DNA from: Eleginops maclovinus
Lineage: Eukaryota; Chordata; Actinopteri; Perciformes; Eleginopidae
Assembly (NCBI RefSeq): GCF_036324505.1
Contig: NC_086370.1
Span: 5,699,453 to 5,763,452, forward strand
Direction of reading: 5' to 3'
DNA: 64,000 nt
Part shown: positions 9,869 to 21,100 of the stretch, one piece after another
Layout: every line of letters starts with the position of its first letter
Position numbering within the stretch: the first letter of the stretch is position 1
The notes under the pieces: generated by a model
The model's database searches: none
Told to the model about the DNA's origin: nothing
What the model saw: the letters and a program-made list of their open reading frames with translations, nothing else
Position numbers and translations under genes: made by a program

Positions 9869-12706
9869 AAGACATACTACCACTACTCAGGTCATTGATC
9901 AAATTGAATCTGAGTCAGGATTGGTATCGGACCCTACGGATATCAATAAATGTTTTTGTGATTTTTATTCCAATTTGTATACATCTGAACCGCCCACTGA
10001 CCTGGGGGTAATGGACACTTTTTTTGAAGGTCTGGATGTTCCCACTGTGGGGGAGGAATTGGGGGAATCCTTAGATAGCCCTAGTCGTGCTATTTCATGC
10101 ATGCAAATGGGAAGTGTCCAGGTCCAGTTGGCTTTCCCACCAAATTTTATAAGAAATTATCAGCGCAATTAAGCCCTTTACTCCAAAAAGTTTTTGAAGA
10201 TAGTTTGGACTCTCAGAGCCTTCACCCACTTTGCGCCAGGCATCAATATCCCTTCTTCTTAAAAAGGGCGGGGATCCCTACAATTGTTCCTCATACCGCC
10301 CAATAAGTTTCCTTAATGTCGATGTAAAGATTCTGGCAAAAGTGTTGGCTCTCCGCCTTGAATCTGTTTTGCCCGCCATTATATCATCTGACCAAACTGG
10401 ATTTATAAAAAATAGGCATTTATTTTTTAATATCAGGCGCGTTTTTAATATCCTTTATTCATCTTCCTCATCTCAGTGTCCAGAAGTACTTCTGGCTTTG
10501 GACGCTGAGAAAGCCTTCGATCGTGTGGAATGGAATTATTTGCTCTATGTTCTTGGGCGGTTCGGTTTTGGGAATAGCTTTATTTCTAGGGTCAAAGAGT
10601 TGTGTGGTTTTCCTTTGGCCTTTGTCAGAACCAATGACAATTATTCATCATATTTTCCTCTTCAGCGTGGGACTAGACAGGGCTGCCCTTTGTCTCCGTT
10701 GCTTTTTGCCTTAGTAATGGAGCCTCTTGCAACCACCATCAGACAGTGTACAGACATCAAGGGGATCTTCAGAGTAAACCAGGAACACAACATTTCTTTA
10801 TATGCGGATGATGTCCTTCAATATATATCTGGCCCTCTTACATCTATTCCTCGCCTTCTTAGCATTCTTAAGGTTTTTGGCAGTTTCTCAGAGTATAAAC
10901 TCAACCTAGGCAAAAGCGAGCTTCTACCCATTACTACAGCATCTTGTCAGCTCTCATTTCACTCTCTACCTTTCAAGGTGACTGATAATAAGTTTAATTA
11001 TCTTGGTGTGTGTATCACAAAGTCCCATTCTCAACTCTTGAGGGCCAATTTTACACCACTTCTGGACCGTACTCAGCGGGATCTCACTCGCTGGTCCACC
11101 ATGCCCCTATCTTTAGCTGGACGAATCAGCATCATTAAAATGAATGTCCTCCCCAAATTTCTATTTTTGTTTCAATGCATCCCTTATTTTCTTACAAAAG
11201 CATTCTTTATAAAACTTGACAGTCTCGTCTCATCCTTTATTTGGAATAATAAAACACCTAGGATCGGGAAGTTGTTCCTGCAAAGACCTAAAATACATGG
11301 TGGGATGGCTCAACCTAACTTTCAAATCTACTATTGGGCTGCCAATATTAGGAGCTTGTTGTGTTGGCGATGGGATATGTCCTGCCTGGATCTCCCAGGC
11401 TGATTGCAAATAGAATCTAGTTCCTGTTGTCCCATCTGACTTTCTGCTCTCTTGTGTTCCTCTATTCCCTTACATTTTCCCCAGACCTGCCTGAATCCAG
11501 TAGTTCGTCACCCCGTAAAAATCTGGTCGCAGTTCGGAAAACATGATGGGTTAGTCTCCATGTCAGTTCATTCTCCCATCACAGCCAATCACTTATTCCC
11601 TGCCTCTCTTTTGGATAATACATTTACTCAGTGTCGAGTCTAAAGATATTATACAAGGATGGCATCTTCATGTCATTTGATCAGGTTAGACAGGAATTTT
11701 CTTAGCCAGCTCATAATTTTTTTCAGATACTTACAAGTCAGGCATTTTGTACGGAATTACTTTACTCAATTTCCTTCACTACCACCAAAATCACTGCTTG
11801 ATTAGATCCTTGAAACCCCGTCTGAGGTGAGGGGGACGATATCAAGGCTACACACATATATATTTGAAATAGAAGGTTCTTCCCTTTCCATCATAAAAGA
11901 AAACTGGGAAATGGATATGAATACAAATATATCTGAGGATCAATGGGATAGCACAATTTAAAGAATTCACTCTTCCTCCATTTGTGCGAGACATAGCCTT
12001 ATTCAGTTTAAAATGGTACATAGGCTTCATATGTCCAAGGTTAAACTATCCAGAATCTTTTCAGGGGTAAGTCCTATGTTTGATAGGTGTAAGCAAGCAC
12101 CTGCCACACTTTATCATACATTCTGGTCATGCTCTAGTTTAACAGCATTTTGGTCCTCAATATTCGAGATATATTCAGCAATTTCAGGTTGCACTATTCA
12201 TCCTTGTCCTTTTATTGGAATTGTTGGTGTACCAATGGAGGATCTTCCGCTACGAAAGCCACAATTGAATGGTATGGCCTACTCCTCCCTCCTGGCGAGG
12301 CGGCTCATTCTTTTACACTGGAAAAGTGACCGCCCGCCTTCATTTGGTAGATGGATCTGTGATGTTAGGTTTTTTCTTAAGATTGAAAAACTGAGATACA
12401 CACTGAATGGCTCAATGGGGAAATTTGATGTAGCATGGCGTCCATCTATTTCTTATGTAGAACAGCTGACGGGGTCACTCTGACTGAGATGTGAAGTAAT
12501 TGGGTAATCACTGTGGATGTTTTTTTAATTATTTGTATATATTTTTTTGTTGTTGTTGTTGTGTGTTTGTGTGTTGTGTGATTGTTTGTATCTCTATTTG
12601 ATAATTTGCTGTTATTTCTGTCTCAATTTCCTATGTGTTGTCTCAAGGGCTTGTTTATGTCTATGTTTAAAACCTCAATAAAAATACATTGACAAAAAAA
12701 AAAAAA
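9869..12706 (+). mobile_element. L1/Tx1-type LINE, 5'-truncated, with target-site duplication
   Basis: A retrotransposed LINE copy that begins inside ORF2 and ends in AATAAA followed by a poly-A tail (about 12694-12706). The 16-base flank at 9853-9868 (AAGAGGGGGCAGCTTG) recurs at 12705-12720 with one mismatch, so both insertion edges are readable. The 5' truncation is the usual outcome of target-primed reverse transcription. The insertion is old enough to have lost its reading frame. Confidence 0.9.
9888..12483 (+). pseudogene. LINE ORF2 (reverse transcriptase) remnant
   Basis: Begins in the linker before the RT domain (INKCFCDFYSNLYTSEP near 9935). Two frameshifts fall between about 10,110 and 10,260. 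The long piece 10,231-11,403 then carries most RT motifs: SYRPISFLNVDVKILAKVLA, DQTGFIKNRH, LALDAEKAFDRVEW (first catalytic Asp), GTRQGCPLSPLLFAL, YADD at 10,801-10,812 (catalytic pair kept) and KFNYLGVCIT. It ends at TGA 11,401-11,403. The C-terminal part (12,013-12,483) is open again, with a CDRCK-like Cys cluster and LARRLILLHWKSDRPPSFG. The endonuclease domain is missing. The DAEKAFDRVEW and YADD contexts favour the L1/Tx1 clade. It is non-functional. Confidence 0.9.
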
Positions 12707-12720
12707 GAAGGGGCAGCTTG

Positions 12721-13483
12721 GGCGCTTTGTTGATGCCAGTTTCTGAACGAGCACAAGCTGACCTGAGATTTCATTGTTTAACGACGTCTAGAAGCCCTTC
12801 TTATCTGGAACGTAGGTTCCATGAACGACAGCTTTAGTTAGATTTAGGGTCCATTTTTGTTTAGTCTCATTAATGAGGAATGTTGATTATAGGCTGGTTA
12901 AAACCTCAGACTGCAGTAGAGTTCTTCAGAATTGGTCGGGCAAACGCTGTGTCAACTCGTGGCTGTAGCACATGTCTTGTCAATTCTCCGGCCGTTAACT
13001 TCATAATAAACCTTCATTGTTTGCCATCAAGTTCCAGCTCTCCCTGTGTCTCTCTTGAGTTTCGTCTCCATTGGCTCCAGAAGTTTCCATCACATTCATT
13101 TGTGCCTCAAAGTATTGTGGTAACATTTATGCCTAACGGTGTCGACTTGGTATGATGCTTTATATACCAATTTCTATGAGTGCTTCCTAGTAATGATCAA
13201 TTAATAATCAGTGTCTTAGTACATATGGAAAAATCAGACTGCATTCTGTAAACCCTTTAGAAATTATTGAAGCTGCCTGTTTAATCTTCAAGGAAAGGTC
13301 TGTTTCCTCCGGCTGATATGTACAGTAAGCATTCTCGTCATTTGCATACAGTAGCAGCCTCCTCACTGAGGACCACCCCATCCAGGCAAACGTTTGCCAA
13401 ACGGGAAATTGTTCCAGGCTAGGGGGTTTCCATGGAGACCAGCCTTAACTTCTGATGTGTCAAGCTTGCACTGCTCAGATGCA

Positions 13484-13484
<1 letters not shown>
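12721..13484. other. non-genic
   Basis: No gene or repeat family recognised between the LINE and the next CA array. Confidence 0.4.

Positions 13485-13561
<77 letters not shown>
13485..13561. repeat. (AC)38 microsatellite
   Basis: Perfect dinucleotide array. Confidence 0.97.
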
Positions 13562-13564
<3 letters not shown>

Positions 13565-14519
13565 GTGTGATGTTGTACAGCGGTGAGAACAATGACACAC
13601 AGCATCGATTTGCCACCCCTCTGCCAAGAGCAGGTTAAAAAATTGCTTTGATACGCTGCTAACAATTACCACTTCATTAGAGCAGAAAGATAGTGTAGAG
13701 AACAACTTTACAGCCACACACACACTGCTGGCATTGTGCCTTCCACACATTCAGCATTACTACAACTACTAACACACACACACTGATGTGGGAGGTGGGT
13801 ACAGTAGAGAGTGGAAATGTGTTTGGTATTTTGTTTTTGTCAAATGAGCATGCTAATTCAGCATGCTAAATAATGAATTGGACAGGACAAGAAGCAGAGC
13901 CATAAATCCAAAAGATGTCATAACATATCAGAGTCAATGAGGGAAAGTGTAGGATTTACTTTATTACATTTTAAAAGAACACATAATCATTATTGAAATG
14001 GACAAGGCCAAAAATGATAATTGGCCACCACCCTCTTACTCGTTAGCATACAGAGACATATTGCTTTCCCTATCTTCTTTGATTTCAAACAGAATCCCCT
14101 TCTTTTCATTGCAGGAAGGATTATGTCATCGATTGAGATATGAGAGGAGAGAAGGGTGTAGGACACAGCCCTGCGTTTATTCAGAACACTGCTGCTGCCA
14201 TCTTGTGGTATTATGTGCATTTTACAGGCTGGAAATGTTTTCCATCATTATTTAAGCACTGACTTTGATGTGCTAATCAATCAAGTTTACCTATAAGTTG
14301 AAATATTTTGCTTCCTTTTATTATATTCTCCAACTATTTAAGGAAGTTGGGACTTGTTTTGTTTTATTCCCTTACATATTCTGTAAGGACAGGATGTCTC
14401 TCCTCCATGATTTGAATTAGAAGTTGTGTGTGCTGAAAAGACACATAACAATAGTGAAAGTACAATGTGTAAAATCTAATTAAGATTGTGTTAAGGCGAG
14501 TCAAAATAAACCCTTTGTG
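13562..14519. other. non-genic
   Basis: AT-rich, with no credible coding frame and no recognised repeat up to the hAT-type element. Confidence 0.4.
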
Positions 14520-14724
14520 TAGGGTGACCAGATTTGAGGTGGCGAAAAAGAGGACACTTGCGATTGTTGGGGGGTGGGGGGAAGCGCCAGTCAATTTAAT
14601 ACACGCTTAATGGTCCCAACAGTGAAAACCGGGCGTTTTCATGAATTTATAAAACCCCTCCGGACGCTCCGGACAGGACGTAAAAGAGACATGTCCGGGC
14701 AAAAGAGGACGTTTGGTCACCCTA
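14520..14724. mobile_element. non-autonomous hAT-type element with perfect 8-bp TSD
   Basis: The ends are TAGGGTGACCA and its inverse TGGTCACCCTA. The flanking 8-mers CCTTTGTG (14512-14519 and 14725-14732) are identical. An 8-bp duplication with T/CAGGG-type ends is diagnostic of the hAT superfamily. At 205 bp it has no coding capacity. It lies a few hundred bases upstream of the transporter's first exon. Confidence 0.92.
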
Positions 14725-15127
14725 CCTTTGTGGCTCAACTTGTGACACCAACATATAAGTGAAATCTCAAACCCAAGAGACTTACGAAATACTTGTATTT
14801 ATTTAGAACATTTAGATAAAACTATGTTAGTCACTGCTCAAAAACAACAGAAAAGCTCCTTTTTTCCGTAGCTCCCCCACAAACATTGATAAACTAAACT
14901 CACAAAGCAGAGAAAGCATTTAAAGAAAAACTCTCCCAGCCCGGCTCAGGAGGCCTCCTCAGTGCACTGATTGCCTGAATTGATTTCAGGTGTGGACCAG
15001 TGCCGGGCTGCAGTGCAGGTGGCAGTCTGCAGGGAGGAAGGAGCTCTGATCAAACAGCAGTGGACACACGCTGTTTCTCCCAATGTCCTCTGCAGTCTGA
15101 ACACACCGGCTTGGAAATGGCTGGCAG
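14725..15127 (+). promoter_or_regulatory. probable promoter region and 5' exon of the transporter
   Basis: The sequence turns GC-richer at 14935-15127, and exon 1 must end at 15127 (donor GTAAGG). The transcription start cannot be fixed. A CT-rich run ending in CTCTGCAG at about 15095 could also be an acceptor for an upstream non-coding exon. There is no clear TATA box. Confidence 0.45.
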
Positions 15128-18100
15128 GTAAGGTTTCATCATGTCACTTTGCTTCAGTCAAGTTTACAGGCTTTCTGGATCTTAATGTCCACCTAAACTG
15201 TGACTTTCTTTTATATCGTTTATACTGAGTTTTTCATTCAAATAAAGTGTTTTGCCTAGGTTACACAGCAGGTGGTGTTTTTTAAAAATGCTATTGTTTA
15301 GTAAGTAACTTAGTAAACAATAGCATTTTAGACACATTTAATTGTTTCGAAATCTTTACTGTTGAGCTCTTTGAATATATTTACATTGTCTTGAATTTTG
15401 TAACATGTTATTTTATTGTCCTTTTATAATTTATTCCACTCTTTAACTCCATACTTGTTATTTATTTATTTGTTTTATTTTGTTCCATCTGAACTCTTTT
15501 CAGTAAAGTTTTTTTTTTTTTACATACACTTTGAGCAGTGTGTATAGCCCATAATGGAAAGGAACAGGGAGAAAGGGTGTTATTTTACCTACCCCTTACT
15601 CAAAAATAGATGGTCAGTCAATTGCAGCTGCCAATAATGAACTATGTTACAGTAACGTACAAGACACAACATTCTTCTATCTATACATTTTCTTTACACT
15701 GAAGATGTTCATACAGAATTTGTTTATCGTTCAGTTAAGAATAGCTCATATTTTGAATTTAAGACGAAACTCTTCGTATATTCTCTGGTAATATTCATTT
15801 TTGTGTTTTTGTTCCAGAATTAATGGTCCCAAAGTGTTACGGTTCTTTCGGAGCCTGACTCGTAAGAAGCCTCTGGAGCCAGAAGGCGAGGAGTCAAACT
15901 TCTGCCGATGCCTGACCACCTTGGACCTGGTGGGTCTGGGTGTTGGTAGCACGCTGGGAGCCGGTGTGTACGTGCTGTCTGGAGAGGTGGCCAGGACTGT
16001 GTCCGGCCCCAGCATCATCATCTCCTTCCTGGTCGCAGCCGTGGCTTCGGTCTTTGCGGGGTTGTGTTATGCTGAGTTCGGAGCCCGGGTCCCCAAGACG
16101 GGCTCGGCTTACCTTTATAGCTATGTGACCGTTGGAGAGGTGTGGGCATTTGTGACTGGCTGGAACCTGCTGCTGTCATACGTGATAGGTAAATTAAACA
16201 CACAATAAGATGCATGTTTATCTTGTGGCATCGTACTTTGACTGAAATGCCCTGTCAGTTTTTTTGTTTATAACTAAAGCTTAAAACAAACTAACAATGG
16301 CATATAGAAGAGTATTTATACTGACAGATCACCACCCTTCAGCCGGGATTCCATGTTTTAAACTGACTAAATTCCCCCAACGGCCGGCCTTGACCAAGGA
16401 AGCCTATGAGTTTCGCTTGGATGTTAGTTTGAATTGATCTAGAATCGATTGCTTTTCCTTGGGTTCCCGAATGTTTAATCTGAATTTTATAGATGGTATT
16501 TTTGCAAATGAATTGGCCAACTGAATTTGAGTTACTTTTAATGGTGTATGTATTTTTATTTTTTAAGTTTTGATTCTGAATTTGTGACCAAGCTGAAAAT
16601 GAGTTTTAGAAAATTTGAACAATGAAATTCAGTTGCAAAAGACTCAGATACATCCTTTTGGTGCATAATTATTCGGTATTTGATTTTTCAGTAAAATGCC
16701 ATTTTATTTCAACATCAAATACCAATTGCTGAACAAATTTACTTCCATAAGTCTCCATATTTACCATCACAGGTCAGTAAATATCAATCAGGAACAAGCC
16801 AACGTTCCCATTTATGCCGTGTTCATGCCATATCAGAGTTATTGTAAATATGTAAAAAGCATCCATGTCAACATGCAGTTCATAATTCCACATTTTCAAA
16901 AGCTCTGATTAGACTTTGATGAAAGTGCATGAACAAGTTTACTAAATTATAATGGATGTATTTAAGCGAATGGATGAAATGTTTTAATCTTGAATAACGC
17001 AAACATCTTGAAGAAAGTTTACAAGTTGTTGTCATGGGAATGTTTCTCATTCATCCCACACAAACAAACCGTTAAACAATTGCAGTCCCGAAGAATTATT
17101 GACCATATTTATCTGGTGGTAAATCACTGACAAACCACTGGTTGTATCGTTTTTCATTCTTCCCAGGAACATCTAGTGTAGCCAAAGCCTGGACTGGGAC
17201 CTTTGATGACCTGATACACAACGTTATTGCTGACACTCTGGAAGAACATACACCAATGGACTCACCGGGCTTGGCGACATACCCAGACTTCTTTGCTGCT
17301 GCGCTGATTATGCTGCTTGCCGGTAATATCTGTAAAGATAAGCAAAAGCAGAATTCAGTCACATTTTATAGCTTTTCCTTTTTATTTTCAGGTATTCTTG
17401 CCTACGGTGTGAAGGAATCGGCCGTTGTGAACATTATTTTTACTGCAGTTAACATAGTAGTTCTGGTTTTTATCATCATCTCTGGCTTTGTAAATGGAGA
17501 CATCAACAACTGGCGCATCAGTCAGGAGACTATCCTGAACGCAACACGACTCATGGAGTAAGATTTGTCCTTTTTACCCATTTGGCATTCAAATGATCAT
17601 GTTGTGTTCTTTCGAGGATCAGCTCACCTAAAGTACATGTAAAACGGAATCGTACCTACCAGTATGGTCTTCTTGGGTCTAGAGACAGGTCCTTTTTTTC
17701 TGTTTTTAAATATAAATTCACAGGTGTAGGTGGATCTTTTTTAAGTTTAAAATGAACTCCAGTATTTAGCCATGCAGATGCTACTTGTTTAGATACTTGC
17801 GTCTTTCATTTAAACTTAGGTCATTTGTTTTCTTTGTGAAGGGAAAGAAGTTAGGCAAACATAGTGTTACCCCTTTTCCACAAAAGCGGTTTCAGGGCCG
17901 GCTTGGAGTAGGTGCCCTATTGCGAACAAATTTTCGTCGCTGGCTGTATGCCCCGAAAACTGGTTCTGATTTGGAACCAACAATGTGCTGGGCTGGAGCC
18001 AAGAACCATACAAGTCAGGGCTTCATGCCAGAGGCTAGGGTGGGATTACACCTGAGCATTTACACACTGCTTTGGTGGCTTCATCTTTTATAACAGCAAT

Positions 18101-21100
18101 TAAGTGTTGTCAATACTGTACATAATTACGCAAGTGTCATGTCAGACTATTACAATTAAGATCATAGAGAAAAATAGACTGGCAAAGTATGCTGGTAGAA
18201 AACAGCTTACGATGGCAACAAGTTGTGAAGATAGTCAAACTGACGATAGTGGCTATGCTTACACATCCATGTGATAGAGAGAAACCGTTTAATCGACTGC
18301 AAACCAAACTAGCAAAGAACAAGAACAAAACTTTTATTCAGGGGATAAGTGTGAGGTCCAAGTCAGAGATGCTTGACGGTATTCTGAAACTAACTGCGAG
18401 CTACACATTGTAGTACTTGAAACGACTTATTCGACAACCAAAGAGAGCTGTGGCTTCTCTTAATTAACCATAGCAACCAGAGCTGAATCTGGAAAGATTG
18501 CCATGTGTAATTTGTCAATGCTTTGAGGGCAGGAAAGGATTTATGAATGATCTGTGTGAGGGTCACAAACATTTTCCACCAGTGTCAAAACCAAAGCAGA
18601 GGTGCTTTAGCTGCTGCCTGAGGATACTTTACACTCCTAACTGAAAGCAAACTTTTAAAGCTGTTAGTTTTCTTTGTACAGGAAACTTGACCCAACACAA
18701 AATGAAACGGTTGACTATGGGGTTGGTGGCTTCTTCCCTTTTGGCTTTGATGGCACACTTGCAGGAGCAGCAACCTGTTTCTATGCTTTTGTTGGATTTG
18801 ACTGCATTGCCACAACAGGTAATGTTGAATAGATAAGTATGAGTAAAGCTCCTTTTGGTTGAATTGATAACAAGAGAAGAATGATGTCTTGGCATGAATA
18901 AGCACTTTGTTTAAAAAAACGACTTTACCATTTTCACATGTAAACATTTATTTATACCACAACATTTCAAATATATCACTAAATATGAGACGTCTGTAGT
19001 GGTATTGCCCAAGATATGTTGCAATAGCTAATTGCTAATCGACATGCTCTTTCAGGGGAGGAGGTGCAGAACCCGCAGAAAGCTATACCTCTTGCGATCG
19101 TGGCGTCCCTGCTCATCTGCTTCATTGCCTACTTTGGCGTGTCAGCTGCTCTGACTCTCATGATGCCCTACTATCTGCTCGACAGCCTCAGCCCTCTTCC
19201 TGTGGCCTTTGAATATATCCACTGGGAGCCCGCAAAGTATGTTGTGGCTGTGGGATCTCTCTGCGCACTGTCAACAAGGTACTAATCTGGAGTCTTACAC
19301 AAGGGGTGGGTAAAGTCAACCTTTCAGATTTAAGTAGGAAGTCAAAAACTTCATGTACATTTTTCTCGCGTTATGTTGTAAAAGGCCCAGTTCCAGTTGC
19401 TAGTTGAGTGTCTCCAGTTGACTTTTATTTGTTTTAAAACTAAACCTAAATGGACTTTGCCATTATTGAGATGAAAACTAGCTTCTTGCATGTGAAAATA
19501 ATAACTATATAATATTATTACCCCTTTTAATGCGAGCAGTAATCTAGATGTTCACACACAATACTACATCATGTCAATCCCATCCAGGAAGGTCACATCA
19601 ATCGAGTGACCTTTTCTCATCATCATGGTTGTGGGTTTTTTTCTGTTGTTTTTTCTGTAAACATAAGAATTTTTATTTTACAAAAGTTTCGAGATATGTA
19701 ACCAGTGGCCTGCAACACCGCTCCAGTAAGAGCATGGCTGTCAGAAACTGTTTTCATTAGAGGGTAAAAACTGAAACCTAATGGTGGGAGACCGTCCAAA
19801 GGAAAATGTATTGTGTTTTGTTGCAGAGGCAAAATAGAAATAAAATGATTCTTTTTAGGGATCCAATTGTTTATACACATGTGCACGAATGAATCAAATC
19901 CTGAGGGTAGATCGAATTAAATTGAATTAATGATTTATATTTGTGTAATTCATTCCACTGAATTGTTGGTGGTGTGTTTTTGTTTTTTTCAGTCTTCTGG
20001 GAGTGATGTTTCCAATGCCACGGGTGCTCTTTGCCATGGCGAGAGACGGCCTGCTCTTCAAGCCTCTTCACTACATGAGCTCCAGGCAGAGTCCGGTCTT
20101 TGCCACACTGACTTCAGGAGCAGTGGCTGGTAAGAAATTACAATTATACCTAGAACTACATGCAAAAGGGATAAAAATGAGATTAATAACCCTGTGGCTT
20201 GAAATAGCATGCACTGTATATAGAAGTTTTTGACATTTTTTATATTGAAAAGTTCTGGAGTTTAAGTTTCTTTTTTGTTTAAACCCAAGAACTTTGAATT
20301 TAATTAGGAATTGGATATTGGGAGGAAAAACCATAGCTGAGACGAGAGCAAAACACAACTGTGTTTTAAATGACAATATGAAACATATAGATGTATAAAT
20401 AATATACTCATTATAGCAATGAAGGGAGATGATTTTAAAATGTGTTTGCCCAAGGGGAAGCTTTTTTAAAAAATGTTTAAAGATATATTTTTTCGGGGCT
20501 TTTTGCCTTTAATCGGATAGGACAGTGGAGAGTGACAGGAAAGTGGGAGAGAGATCCGGAAAGGACCACGGGTCGGGAATCGAACCCGGGTTGCCGTCGT
20601 ACGGTGCAGGTGCCCCAGCCAGTTGCGCCACGGCCGGCGCCGAGGGGAAGCTTTTTAATGAGTTATTACTTTTGTTCATTTGTAAGAACACTATTAGCTG
20701 ACAAATCAGCCCCAAGAAAATCCTAGTAAAGCTGCCAGATTTGTTAGAACTGGTCAGATTTGGCATGTTGAACTTTTGTAAGTTATCCAAGGGGAACCAA
20801 CTCAATATATCTTTGCAACAGCCTTTAGGTGAGAGGCCCTTATCTTCAGTCCACTGTAGTAGTACATTTGCAAGGACATTATGTAATATTTCACTGGCAG
20901 AATAAGTTAGATATCTATTTGGCCGACCTGAAATAACAGACAGTGTGTCCATATCTATAGGTCTGTGAAAAGTTCCCCATTTCATCCAACATTTCAGTGC
21001 AGCATTTCTACAGCATGACCGGTGGCAATGGGTTATGGTACCTACTTCAGTTTTAGGGTAAGCTTTTAAAAAAGGCAGACAGAATCAGACCAAGGATCCA

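Noticed and set aside
17785..18093. 102-residue frame in transporter intron 4
   Set aside because: Lies between well-defined exons and has repeat-like GGTTC/GAACC words. No splice sites.
20560..20640. Functional tRNA gene on - (good B box)
   Set aside because: It is followed by a SINE body and AT-rich tail and is bracketed by a 14-bp target duplication. No intact cloverleaf was recognised.
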